A stretch of 64,000 nucleotides of DNA. Source: Nonomuraea roseoviolacea subsp. carminata (GTDB lineage Bacteria > Actinomycetota > Actinomycetes > Streptosporangiales > Streptosporangiaceae). Positions within the stretch are counted from its first letter, which is position 1, and each line of letters opens with the position of its first letter. The stretch spans positions 9,213,001-9,277,000 of the forward strand of contig NZ_JAMZEC010000001.1 in the NCBI RefSeq assembly GCF_024172185.1. The letters run 5' to 3'. Below the pieces are notes generated by a model. The model had not been told where the DNA came from and did not search any database. It was given only the letters and a program-made list of their open reading frames with translations. Positions 34,235 to 41,882 of the stretch are shown in pieces. A program made the translations under genes and the position numbers.

Positions 34235-35458
34235 GTGGACGTCGAGGGGGTGTTCCGGCGGGAGTACGCCCGGGCGGTGGCCGTGCTGGTCCGGCACTTC
34301 CGCGACATCGACCTGGCCGAGGAGGCCGTCCAGGACGCGTTCGCCGTGGCGCTGGACCGCTGGCCGGCCGAGGGCACGCCGCCGAGCCCGGCCGGGTGGA
34401 TCATCACGACCGCCCGCAACCGGGCGATCGACCGCCTGCGCCGCGAGTCGTCCCGGGCCGGCCGGCACGCCGCCGCGGCCCTGCTGCACGCCTGGGACGA
34501 CCCCGGTTCCCCCGCCGAGGAGGGCCCCGTGCACGACGACCGGCTCCGGCTCATCTTCACCTGCTGCCATCCCGCCCTCGCCGTGAACGCCCGGGTGGCG
34601 CTGACCCTGCGGCTGCTGGGCGGGCTCGGCACCGCCGAGATCGCCCGCGCGTTCCTGGTGAGCGAGCAGGCCATGGCGCAGCGGCTGGTCCGGGCCAAGG
34701 CCAAGATCCGGGACGCGCGGATCCCGTACCGCGTGCCGCGCGAGGCCGACCTGCCGGACCGGCTCCGCTCCGTGCTCGCCGTCATCTACCTGATCTTCAC
34801 CGAGGGTCACACCGCGGCCTCCGGCGACCGGCTCGTCCGCGACGACCTGTGCGCGGAGGCGGTGCGGCTGGGCCGGCTGCTGGCCGAGCTGATGCCCGAC
34901 GAGCCCGAGGCGCTCGGGCTGCTCGCGCTGATGCTGCTCGTGCACGCGCGCCGCGCCGCGCGGACCACGCCCGGCGGCGACCTCGTGCCGCTGCCGGAGC
35001 AGGACCGCTCGCTCTGGGACCGGGAGCTGATCGCCGAGGGGCACGCGCTGGTCCGCCGGTGCCTGCGCCGCGGCCAGCCGGGGCCGTACCAGATCCAGGC
35101 GGCGATCAACGCGGTGCACGGCGACGCGCGCACGGCGGCGGACACCGACTGGGGGCAGATCGTGCGGCTGTACGACCAGCTCATGGTGGTCGCGCCGTCG
35201 CCCGTCGTGGCGCTGAACCGGGCCGTCGCGGTGGCCGAGACCGACGGCCCGCGGGCCGCGCTCGCGCTGGTGGACGACCTGGACCTGACCGGCTACCACC
35301 TCTTCCACGCCGTCCGCGCCGACCTGCTGAGACGCCTCGGACGCGACGCGGAGGCGGCGGAGGCGTACGGGGCGGCGATCGCCCGCACCGCCAACGCCGC
35401 CGAGCGGGACTTCCTGCGCCGCGCCGAGCGGAGGGCCCGGCACGGGGATCGGCGGTAG
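34235..35458 (+). CDS. ECF42-type RNA polymerase sigma factor with C-terminal extension
   Basis: About 407 residues from GTG 34235 (MDVEGVFRREYARAV); the start is unsure because the open frame reaches back to overlap the DGPF stop (a CTG lies at 34184). Region 2 (residues ~10-75) has DIDLAEEAVQDAFAVALDRWP and GWIITTARNRAIDRLRRE; region 4 (~115-165) has ARVALTLRLLGGLGTAEIARAFLVSEQAMAQRLVRAKAKIRDA. The long C-terminal TPR-like extension (~170-400) is the ECF42 hallmark and is thought to regulate activity. No anti-sigma gene nearby. FLVSEQAMAQRL agrees with the family. Confidence 0.92.
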   Translation: MDVEGVFRREYARAVAVLVRHFRDIDLAEEAVQDAFAVALDRWPAEGTPPSPAGWIITTARNRAIDRLRRESSRAGRHAAAALLHAWDDPGSPAEEGPVHDDRLRLIFTCCHPALAVNARVALTLRLLGGLGTAEIARAFLVSEQAMAQRLVRAKAKIRDARIPYRVPREADLPDRLRSVLAVIYLIFTEGHTAASGDRLVRDDLCAEAVRLGRLLAELMPDEPEALGLLALMLLVHARRAARTTPGGDLVPLPEQDRSLWDRELIAEGHALVRRCLRRGQPGPYQIQAAINAVHGDARTAADTDWGQIVRLYDQLMVVAPSPVVALNRAVAVAETDGPRAALALVDDLDLTGYHLFHAVRADLLRRLGRDAEAAEAYGAAIARTANAAERDFLRRAERRARHGDRR

Positions 35459-35510
35459 CCGCCGCGCGCGTACCGGTTCGGCGGAGACTCCACCCCCGTG
35501 CACCTGGTGC

Positions 35511-35525
35511 ACTGGTCAGACCAGT
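35511..35525. promoter_or_regulatory. GntR/FadR-type operator copy 1, before the SDR gene
   Basis: ACTGGTC-A-GACCAGT, a perfect 15-bp dyad ending 16 bases upstream of the ATG at 35542. The arms and four bases before it (TGC plus A) match the copy at 50687-50701 beside the GntR gene. Confidence 0.75.
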
Positions 35526-35541
35526 CGCTAGGGTTCCTCCT

Positions 35542-36306
35542 ATGACGGGATACGACGCGTTGTTCCGCCTGGACGGGCGGCGGGCTGTGGTGATCGGGGC
35601 CGGGAGCGGCATCGGGCGGGAGGCGGCCCTGGCCCTGGCCGCGCACGGCGCCGAGGTGGTGTGCGCGGACCGCGACCTGCCGGCCGCCGAGGAGACCGCC
35701 GCGCGGGCCGGCGGCCGGGCCCGGCTGCTCGACGTGCTCGACGCGGAAGCGGTCCGGGAGGCGGCGGCCGGGGAGCCGGCGGACGTGCTGGTGTTCACCG
35801 CCGCCACCAACGTCCGCAAGCGGCTGCTGGACTACTCCGGCGAGGAGTTCGCCCGGGTCGTGGACCTCAACCTGCGGGCCTCGTTCGACGTGGTGCGCGC
35901 CTTCGGGGCGGGGATGGTGGAGCGGCGGCGCGGCTCCATCGTCGGGTTCGCGTCGATCCGGGCGTCGGTCACGGAGCCGGGGCAGAGCGTCTACTCGGCC
36001 ACCAAGGCGGGGCTGGTGCAGCTCCTGCGCACGGCCGCCGCCGAGTTCGGCCCGTACGGGGTGCGGGTCAACGCGGTCGCGCCCGGCGTGGTGGAGACGC
36101 CGCTGACGCGGCAGATCAAGGAGAGCCCCGCCTGGTACGACGCGTACGCGGCCAAGAGCGCGCTCGGCCGCTGGGCGCGGCCCGAGGAGATGGCCGGGGC
36201 GGTGGTGTACCTGGCGAGCGACGCGGCGAGCTTCGTCACCGGGTCCGTGCTGTACGTGGACGGCGGCTGGACGGCCGTGGACGGCCGTTTCGACCCGCCC
36301 AACTGA
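35542..36306 (+). CDS. SDR-family oxidoreductase
   Basis: 254 residues, classical SDR. GAGSGIG nucleotide loop at ~19-25, N in FTAATN, catalytic S in SIVGFASIR, and YSATK (Y/K pair); ends VTGSVLYVDGGW. The Asp at the end of beta 2 (CADRDL) suggests NAD(H). Right behind the 15-bp palindrome shared with the peptide-import operon, so it likely belongs to that regulon and oxidises or reduces a hydroxyl/keto intermediate. The aldo/keto reductase gene lies 111 bases downstream. Confidence 0.92.
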   Translation: MTGYDALFRLDGRRAVVIGAGSGIGREAALALAAHGAEVVCADRDLPAAEETAARAGGRARLLDVLDAEAVREAAAGEPADVLVFTAATNVRKRLLDYSGEEFARVVDLNLRASFDVVRAFGAGMVERRRGSIVGFASIRASVTEPGQSVYSATKAGLVQLLRTAAAEFGPYGVRVNAVAPGVVETPLTRQIKESPAWYDAYAAKSALGRWARPEEMAGAVVYLASDAASFVTGSVLYVDGGWTAVDGRFDPPN

Positions 36307-36417
36307 GCCGCCTCGACCCCGAACCGCTTCGGCCCCGCCCGGCCGGGTGGGTCGCGAGGCGTCCGAACAGGCTGTTAGCGTTCACACACCAGCAGGGCGG
36401 GGAAGGGGAACGGCACC

Positions 36418-37401
36418 ATGGAGCAGCGGGTTCTCGGCCGGACGGGCCGCCGGGTGGGAGTCGTCGGGCTGGGCGCCTGGCAGCTCGGCGCCGACTGGGG
36501 CGACGTCCCGGAGGACGACGCCCTGGCCACGCTCACCGCCGCGGCCGAGGCCGGGGTGACGTTCGTCGACACCGCCGACGTCTACGGCGACGGGCTGAGC
36601 GAGCGCCTGGTCGGCCGCTTCCTCAGGACCCGGCCCGCCGGCGAGGTCACCGTGGCCACCAAGATGGGCCGCCGCGTGCCCCAGGAGCCCGGCGCCTACA
36701 CGCTGGACAACTTCCGCGCCTGGACCGACCGCTCCCGCGCCAACCTGGGCGTGGACGTGCTCGACCTGGTGCAGCTCCACTGCCCGCCGACGCCGGTCTA
36801 CTCCTCCGACGAGGTGTTCGACGCGCTGGACACGCTGGTCGCCGAGCAGCGGATCGCCGCGTACGGGGTGAGCGTGGAGACGCGGGAGGAGGCGCTGACG
36901 GCGATCGCCCGGCCGGGCGTGGCGACCGTGCAGATCATCCTCAACATGCTGCGGCTCGGCCCGCTGGAGGAGGTGCTGCCGGCGGCCCGCGCCGCCGGGG
37001 TGGGCGTCATCGCGCGGGTGCCGCTGGCCAGCGGCCTGCTGTCCGGCAGGTACGACGAGCACACGACGTTCGCCGCGGACGACCATCGCACCTACAACCG
37101 CCGCGGCGAGGCGTTCGATGTCGGGGAGACCTTCTCCGGCGTGGACTTCGCGACCGGGCTGGAGGCGGTGCGGCGGCTCGCGCCGCTGGTGCCGGAAGGG
37201 GTGACGATGGCGCAGTTCGCGCTGCGCTGGATCGCCGACCAGCCGGGCGTGAGCGTGGTGATCCCGGGCGCCCGCAACCCGGAACAGGCCCGCGCCAACG
37301 CGGCGGCTGCGGGGCTGGCCCCGCTGCCGCCGGAGTCGCTGCGCGCCGTGCGCGACGTCTACGACGAGCTCGTCGCCCCGCAGGTGGCCGGCCGCTGGTG
37401 A
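36418..37401 (+). CDS. Aldo/keto reductase
   Basis: 327 residues, TIM barrel. Catalytic tetrad: D and Y in FVDTADVYGDGLSE, K in VATKMGRR, H in VQLHCPP. NADPH-binding C-terminal SVVIPGARNPEQARAN. Closest in pattern to YghZ/YajO-type AKR enzymes. GGGGAAGGGG precedes the ATG. It stands after the SDR gene and may share its transcript; substrate unknown. Confidence 0.92.
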   Translation: MEQRVLGRTGRRVGVVGLGAWQLGADWGDVPEDDALATLTAAAEAGVTFVDTADVYGDGLSERLVGRFLRTRPAGEVTVATKMGRRVPQEPGAYTLDNFRAWTDRSRANLGVDVLDLVQLHCPPTPVYSSDEVFDALDTLVAEQRIAAYGVSVETREEALTAIARPGVATVQIILNMLRLGPLEEVLPAARAAGVGVIARVPLASGLLSGRYDEHTTFAADDHRTYNRRGEAFDVGETFSGVDFATGLEAVRRLAPLVPEGVTMAQFALRWIADQPGVSVVIPGARNPEQARANAAAAGLAPLPPESLRAVRDVYDELVAPQVAGRW

Positions 37402-37511
37402 CCCGCCCCGGCCGGCCGTACGATCATGGTCGTCGATGACGGTCCACACGGGTGGGCCGCTCGCCGCGCGGACCGGCGGGACGAGGGCCGCCACGGGCGA
37501 CGAGGGGTGAC

Positions 37512-38290
37512 ATGGAGACGGGGTTCGCGGCGGGTGAGGGCCGGTGGCGGGCGCGGCTGGGCACGCTGCGGCAGGTCGTCCGGCAGGAGCTGGTCACCCG
37601 CCAGCTCCGGGCCCACCTCCCGGGGCGGGCGCCGCTGCGCGTCCTGGACGTGGGGTGCGGGCAGGGGACGCAGACGCTGCGCCTCGCGCGGCTCGGCCAC
37701 GAGGTGACGGGGCTGGACTCCTCCCCCGCGCTCCTGGCCGACCTCGGCCGCGCCCTGGCGGGCGAGCCGGAGGAGGTGCGGCGCCGCGCGCGGACCGTCG
37801 AGGGCGACGTGCGCGACCTGGCGTCGCTGTTCGAGCCCGGGAGCTTCGACGTGGTGCTGTGCCACGGCGTCCTGATGTACTTCGCCGACCCCGAGCCGGT
37901 GCTGGACGACCTCGCCCGGCTGCCGGGGCCGGGGGCGTCGTGTCGCTGCTGGTCCGCAACGGCGACGGGCTGGCGATGCGGCCGGGGCTGACGGGCGACT
38001 GGGCGGCGGCGTGGCGGGCGTTCGAGGAGCCGTCGTACGGCAATCGCATCGGCGTGACGGCCCGCGCCGACCGCCTGGACGCCCTGACCGCCTCGCTCGC
38101 CGGGCGGCGGCTCGACGTGGCCGCGTGGTACGGGGTGCGGGTCTTCACCGACACCGCCCCGGACGACGCCGAGGTGCCCGGGGAGGCGGAGCTGGCCGCG
38201 CTGCTGGCGTGCGAGGAGCGGGCGGGCGCCACGGACCCGTACCGCCGCGTGGCCGCCCTGACCCATGTGATCGCGGTACGGGCGGCGTGA
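37512..38290 (+). pseudogene. SAM-dependent methyltransferase, frameshifted
   Basis: METGFAAGEGRWRARLGTLR..., motif I VLDVGCGQGTQTLRLA, motif II GLDSSP and DVVLCHGVLMYF run in one frame to about 37940. The rest (SLLVRNGDGLAMRPGLTGDWAAAW to the C-terminal AALTHVIAVRAA) continues in the -1 frame to 38290. The switch falls in the G-rich CCGGGGCCGGGGGCGTC near 37925-37940; one extra G would restore a ~259-residue enzyme. Either a real mutation, a sequencing error in a homopolymer, or recoding. ATG 37512 has GAGGGGTGA upstream. Confidence 0.75.
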
Positions 38291-38300
38291 CGGCGCGCGC

Positions 38301-39245
38301 TCAGACCGGGGGGACGAGGACGAAGTAGCGGTCCAGCAACCTCGGGTCGCCGCGCACCTCCAGCCGATCCTCGGGGATCCGCCGCCACAGGTAGAGCATG
38401 AGGTCCGACGCCGTCCCCGTCACCTCCACATCGGCCGGGCCGGCGTCGGCAGGGCCGTCGGCGGCGAGGCCGTCGGCGGCGGCGCCGTCGGCGGCGGCGC
38501 CGTCGGTGGCGAGGCCGTCGGTGGCGAGGCCGTCGGTGACAGGGCCGTCGGTTGCAGGGCTGTCGGCGGTGGGTCCCGCGTCGGCGCCCGGCGGGCTCGC
38601 GCTGAGGTGGATGGCGTCGGCGTCGAAGCGGACCGTCCACACGCCGGGGCCGTCGCCCTGCCGGAAGCGGTACCGCTCTCCCAGTCCTGGAGGCGCCTGC
38701 GTCCAGCCGCGCCGCGCCGGCGCCATGACCTGGAAGGTCTGGGTCACGGCGTCGGCGGCCAGCTCGGGGTCCATGGGGCCGGCCGCGCCGAGCGCGCTCT
38801 CGGCGTCCCACCGGTGCACGGCCGCCTCGATGGCCTGCATCCGCGTCCAGAAGCCGACGCTCCGCTCCGCCGACCAGGTCCAGGCGGGCGTCGCGGGGTC
38901 GTGCGCCCTGAACCGCTCCTCCAGCAGCGCGGCCCCTTCGGCGAACCACTCGCCGAGCCCGCGCGGGATCGGCCCGCGGTTGGGGGCGTTCTCGGGCCGC
39001 GGCCAGCCCGTGAGGTCGGCGGGCAACCGGAGGAAGGACAGGTCGCTCGTGTCGGGCAGGCCGCTCAGCCCGTCCTCGATGATGCGGGTCAGCCCGCGGT
39101 GCACCCCGCCCAGATGGACGATCAGGTCCGCGACGGACCAGCCCGGACACGACGGCACCAGGGGCGCGCCGTCCATGACGGCCGCTCGGGACGTCGCGTT
39201 CCGGAACGCCGTGATCTCGCGATGGAAGTGGGCGACATGATCCAT
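38301..39245 (-). CDS. Maleylpyruvate isomerase / mycothiol-dependent enzyme family protein
   Basis: 314 residues from ATG 39245 (MDHVAHFHREITAFRNA). The DinB-like N-terminal metal domain has LVPSCPGWSVADLIVHLGGVHRG and AIEAAVHRWDAE, giving the three His pattern. Mycothiol is the actinobacterial thiol, and relatives isomerise maleylpyruvate or take part in detoxification. A low-complexity linker of (T/A)DG(L/P)A repeats, coded by a 15-bp minisatellite, sits at residues ~225-270 before the C-terminal domain (SDLMLYLWRRIPEDRLEVRGD). Convergent with the broken methyltransferase gene. Confidence 0.88.
   Translation of the reverse strand: MDHVAHFHREITAFRNATSRAAVMDGAPLVPSCPGWSVADLIVHLGGVHRGLTRIIEDGLSGLPDTSDLSFLRLPADLTGWPRPENAPNRGPIPRGLGEWFAEGAALLEERFRAHDPATPAWTWSAERSVGFWTRMQAIEAAVHRWDAESALGAAGPMDPELAADAVTQTFQVMAPARRGWTQAPPGLGERYRFRQGDGPGVWTVRFDADAIHLSASPPGADAGPTADSPATDGPVTDGLATDGLATDGAAADGAAADGLAADGPADAGPADVEVTGTASDLMLYLWRRIPEDRLEVRGDPRLLDRYFVLVPPV
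38439..38573. repeat. 15-bp coding minisatellite
   Basis: About nine degenerate units of GCCGTCGGYGGCGAG, all in frame, encoding Asp-Gly-rich pentapeptides in the mycothiol-dependent-enzyme-like gene. Confidence 0.9.
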
Positions 39246-39286
39246 GACTCCACTGTCACATCCGCGGCCCGATCCCCGAACCCGCC

Positions 39287-39345
39287 GGGCCGATCCGCTC
39301 AGGCGGGCCGATCCGCTCAGGCGGGCCGATCCGCTCAGGCGGGCC
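39287..39345. repeat. 18-bp minisatellite at the end of a tetR gene
   Basis: GGGCCGATCCGCTCAGGC three times (39287-39340) plus five bases. On the minus strand each unit reads CGGCCCGCCTGA in the gene frame, copying the TetR ending Trp-Pro-Ala-stop; the last full unit contains the true stop codon at 39335-39337. Confidence 0.95.
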
Positions 39346-39964
39346 AGGCCGCGAGGGCCAGGTCGGCCGTGGCGGCCAGCTCGGCCGCCGTCGCGCCGTC
39401 GAGGGAGCGCTGGGACATGCCCTGGATGATCGTCGCGAAGTAGGAGGCCAGCGCTCGCGGGTCGGCGTCCTCCGGCAGCTCGCCGTCGCGCTGGGCGGCG
39501 CGCAGCCGCGCCTCGAAGGTGACCAGGTTGGCGTTGCGCAGCTCGCGCAGGAACGCCGCCACCTCCTCGTCCTCGACGCTCACGTTGGTGGCGGCGCAGA
39601 TGGTCAGGCATCCGGCGGGGTGCGACGGGTCGGCGTAGATCGCGGCGGCCTCGCGCAGGATGCGGGCGAACGCGCCCCGCGCGGTGGGCTCCTCCTCCAG
39701 CGCCACGCCCATGAACGCGCCTGCCGGTGAGCGGCCGTAGGCGGCCACGGCCTCCCTGAACAGGGCCTTCTTGTCGCCGAAGGCGGCGTACAGGCTGCCC
39801 GGCCGGATGCCCATCGCCTCGGTCAGCTCACCGACCGAGGTGGCCTCGTACCCGCGCCGCCAGAACAGCAGCGTGGCGGCGGCGAGCGCCGCCTCGCGGT
39901 CGAACCCCCGCGGCCTGCCCCGCGCCGCCCGCCGGCCCGGCGCGGCCCCTGTGCCCGTCGTCAT
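39335..39964 (-). CDS. TetR/AcrR family regulator
   Basis: 209 residues. HTH ~20-68: FDREAALAAATLLFWRRGYEATS, GELTEAMGIRPGSLYAAFGDKKALF. The C-terminal helical domain with GCLTICAATNVS is common in TetR repressors next to SDR genes. Divergent from an SDR with 79 bases between, which hold a perfect 9-bp-arm palindrome and a related half-copy. Regulates the SDR gene and probably itself. Confidence 0.92.
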   Translation of the reverse strand: MTTGTGAAPGRRAARGRPRGFDREAALAAATLLFWRRGYEATSVGELTEAMGIRPGSLYAAFGDKKALFREAVAAYGRSPAGAFMGVALEEEPTARGAFARILREAAAIYADPSHPAGCLTICAATNVSVEDEEVAAFLRELRNANLVTFEARLRAAQRDGELPEDADPRALASYFATIIQGMSQRSLDGATAAELAATADLALAAWPA

Positions 39965-39974
39965 GCCCGCATTC

Positions 39975-40031
39975 TAGAGCGACCACTCAACAAATCGTGC
40001 TACCGTCTTTCTTGAGCGATTACTCAAGAAA
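39975..40031. promoter_or_regulatory. Two operator boxes between tetR and SDR
   Basis: TTTCTTGAG (40008-40016) and its exact complement CTCAAGAAA (40023-40031) flank CGATTA. An upstream related box TAGAGCGACCACTCAA lies at 39975-39990. Consensus TTGAG-YGA-NN-ACTCAA; one box per divergent gene. Confidence 0.75.
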
Positions 40032-40043
40032 TGGAGAGCATCC

Positions 40044-40814
40044 ATGAGCAGGAGTCTTGACGGCAAGGTCGCGCTGGTCACCGGAGGCGGCAGGGGCATC
40101 GGCCGGGCGATCGCGGAGCGGCTGGGCCGCGACGGCGCGGTGGTGGCCGTGGCCTACGCCCGTGACACCGCCGCGGCCGAGGAGGTCGTCGCCCGGATCG
40201 GCAAGGACGGCGGCCGGGCGTTCGCGATCCAGGCCGAGCTGGGCCGGCACGGTGACGCGGCCGCGTTGTGGGAGGCGTTCGACGCCGCGGTCGAGGAGTT
40301 CGCGCCCGGCGGGGGCGTGGACGTCATCGTCAACAACGCGGCCGTGGCGACCAGCTCCGACCTTGGCGGGCTGAGCGAGGAGGAGTTCGACCGGGTGTTC
40401 GCGGTGAACGTGCGGGCGCCGTTCTTCATCGTCAAGGAGGGGCTGGGCCGGCTGCGCGACGGCGGCCGGATCGTCAACGTCTCCAGCGGCGCCGCCCGCA
40501 TCGCGATGCCCGAGATCATCGCCTACAGCTCCACCAAGGGGGCCCTCGACACGTTCACCCTCACCCTGGCCAAGGCGCTCGGGCCGCGCGGCATCACGGT
40601 CAACTCGGTCGCGCCCGGCATCGTGGACACCGACGTCAACGCGAGCTGGCTGCGCGGCGACCCGGAGGCGTGGGAGCGCGCCGCGTCGGTGGCGGCGCTC
40701 GGCCGCGTGGGGCGGCCGGAGGACATCGCGGACGTCGTCGCGTTCCTCGCCTCGGACGACGCCCGCTGGGTGACGGGCCGCATCGTGGACGCCACGGGCG
40801 GCTCCGGCCTGTGA
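40044..40814 (+). CDS. SDR-family oxidoreductase (3-oxoacyl-ACP reductase-like)
   Basis: 256 residues. VTGGGRGIGRAIAERLG at the N-terminus, VNNAAVA, NVSSGA, YSSTK catalytic Tyr/Lys, PGIVDTDVN and WVTGRIVDATGGSGL at the end. Resembles FabG-like oxidoreductases induced through an adjoining TetR. ATG 40044 follows GGAGAG. NADP(H) preferred on the basis of the absent Asp after beta 2 (AVAYAR). Physiological substrate unknown. Confidence 0.93.
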   Translation: MSRSLDGKVALVTGGGRGIGRAIAERLGRDGAVVAVAYARDTAAAEEVVARIGKDGGRAFAIQAELGRHGDAAALWEAFDAAVEEFAPGGGVDVIVNNAAVATSSDLGGLSEEEFDRVFAVNVRAPFFIVKEGLGRLRDGGRIVNVSSGAARIAMPEIIAYSSTKGALDTFTLTLAKALGPRGITVNSVAPGIVDTDVNASWLRGDPEAWERAASVAALGRVGRPEDIADVVAFLASDDARWVTGRIVDATGGSGL

Positions 40815-40833
40815 CCCTCCTCGCCTCCTCGCC

Positions 40834-41238
40834 TCAGGCGGCCGGGGCGAGCGCCTCGTGCCAGCGCGCCGTGTCGGTGTACTGGTGCAGGCGGCTGATC
40901 CGGCCGTCGGCGACTTCCCACAGGTGGACGAACTCGGCCTCGTACGCCCGGCCGGTCGAGCGGGCCACGCCCCGGTAGGTGCCCGCGACGACCACGGTGC
41001 CGTCGGCGGCCTCGTGCCACCGCTCGGCGTACGGGGCGGTGGCGAACGCGGCGTTGATCGGGCCCCAGATCCCGGCCATCGCCTCCCGCGGGCCGTGGAA
41101 GGAGCCGCCGGCGCCGCACGGCAGGCCGGGCGCGGTGCGCGCCTCGAACGCGGGATGCAGGACCGCGAGGATCCCGGCCCCGTCCCCCGCCTGGGTCGCC
41201 TCATAGAAACGCTGGACGATCTCGGTGGATCGGCTCAT
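40834..41238 (-). CDS. SnoaL-like / nuclear transport factor 2 family protein
   Basis: 134 residues, cone-shaped NTF2-like fold: STEIVQRFYEATQAGDGAGI, EAMAGIWGPINAAF and RAYEAEFVHLWEVADGRISRLHQYTD. The family includes small-ligand isomerases and cyclases as well as binding proteins; active-site residues cannot be assigned. Divergent from a TetR gene with a 32-bp palindrome between, so it is probably a detoxification or modification enzyme induced with that repressor. Confidence 0.88.
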   Translation of the reverse strand: MSRSTEIVQRFYEATQAGDGAGILAVLHPAFEARTAPGLPCGAGGSFHGPREAMAGIWGPINAAFATAPYAERWHEAADGTVVVAGTYRGVARSTGRAYEAEFVHLWEVADGRISRLHQYTDTARWHEALAPAA

Positions 41239-41253
41239 GCCGCCCTCCCTTTT

Positions 41254-41285
41254 TTAGATGGTAGATTCTAGAATCAATCATCTAA
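41254..41285. promoter_or_regulatory. 32-bp palindromic operator
   Basis: Outer arms TTAGATG and CATCTAA, three-base gaps, and a central perfect 12-mer GATTCTAGAATC make a continuous 32-bp dyad. It is AT-rich in GC-rich DNA and lies between the SnoaL-like gene and a TetR gene, 15 and 18 bases from their starts. Confidence 0.85.
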
Positions 41286-41303
41286 TATCACGGGAGGCGG
41301 CGG

Positions 41304-41882
41304 GTGGGAAGGCCGGGCAAGTTCACCGAGGACCGGATCCTGGACACGGCGATGGCGATCACCGCCGAGGAGGGGCCCGCCGCGGCCACCATGGCCGCCA
41401 TCGCCGGGCGGCTGGGCGCGCCGACCGGCTCGCTCTACCATCGCTTCGCCTCGCGCGACCTGCTGATGGCCGCGCTGTGGCTGCGCGGCGTGCGCCGCTT
41501 CCAGCACGGCGTGATCGAGGCGCTGGCGGCGGGGGACGTGGAGGCGGCCGCCCTGCACACCCCGCGCTGGTGCCGCGACCACCTGGCCGAGGCGGCGACG
41601 GTGCTGCTCCACCGCCGGGAGCTGGTCGCGCGGTGGCCCGGCGAGCTGGCCGGCCAGCTGGAGGGCGTCAACACCGGCCTGGCGGCGGCGCTCGACGCGT
41701 GCGCGGCCCGCCTTCCCGGCGTGGGCCGCGAGCGGCTGCTCTTCGCCGTGGTCGACCTGCCCTACGGGGCCGTGCGGCGCCACCTGATGGCCGGGCAGCC
41801 TCCCCCTCCGCTGGTCGACGAGCTGGTGGCCCGCGCCTGCCGCGCCGTGCTGGACCCCGTACCCGAGGTCAGGGGCGGATGA
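41304..41882 (+). CDS. TetR/AcrR family regulator
   Basis: 192 residues, GTG 41304 after GGGAGGCGG. HTH ~10-55: RILDTAMAITAEEG, ATMAAIAGRLGAPTGSLYHRFASRDLLM. C-terminal domain with LPYGAVRRHLM and helical ligand pocket. Its 3' end overlaps the aldehyde dehydrogenase gene, which runs the other way, by 14 bases. Main target is likely the divergent SnoaL-like gene through the 32-bp palindrome; no evidence that it controls the peptide-import operon. Confidence 0.9.
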   Translation: MGRPGKFTEDRILDTAMAITAEEGPAAATMAAIAGRLGAPTGSLYHRFASRDLLMAALWLRGVRRFQHGVIEALAAGDVEAAALHTPRWCRDHLAEAATVLLHRRELVARWPGELAGQLEGVNTGLAAALDACAARLPGVGRERLLFAVVDLPYGAVRRHLMAGQPPPPLVDELVARACRAVLDPVPEVRGG

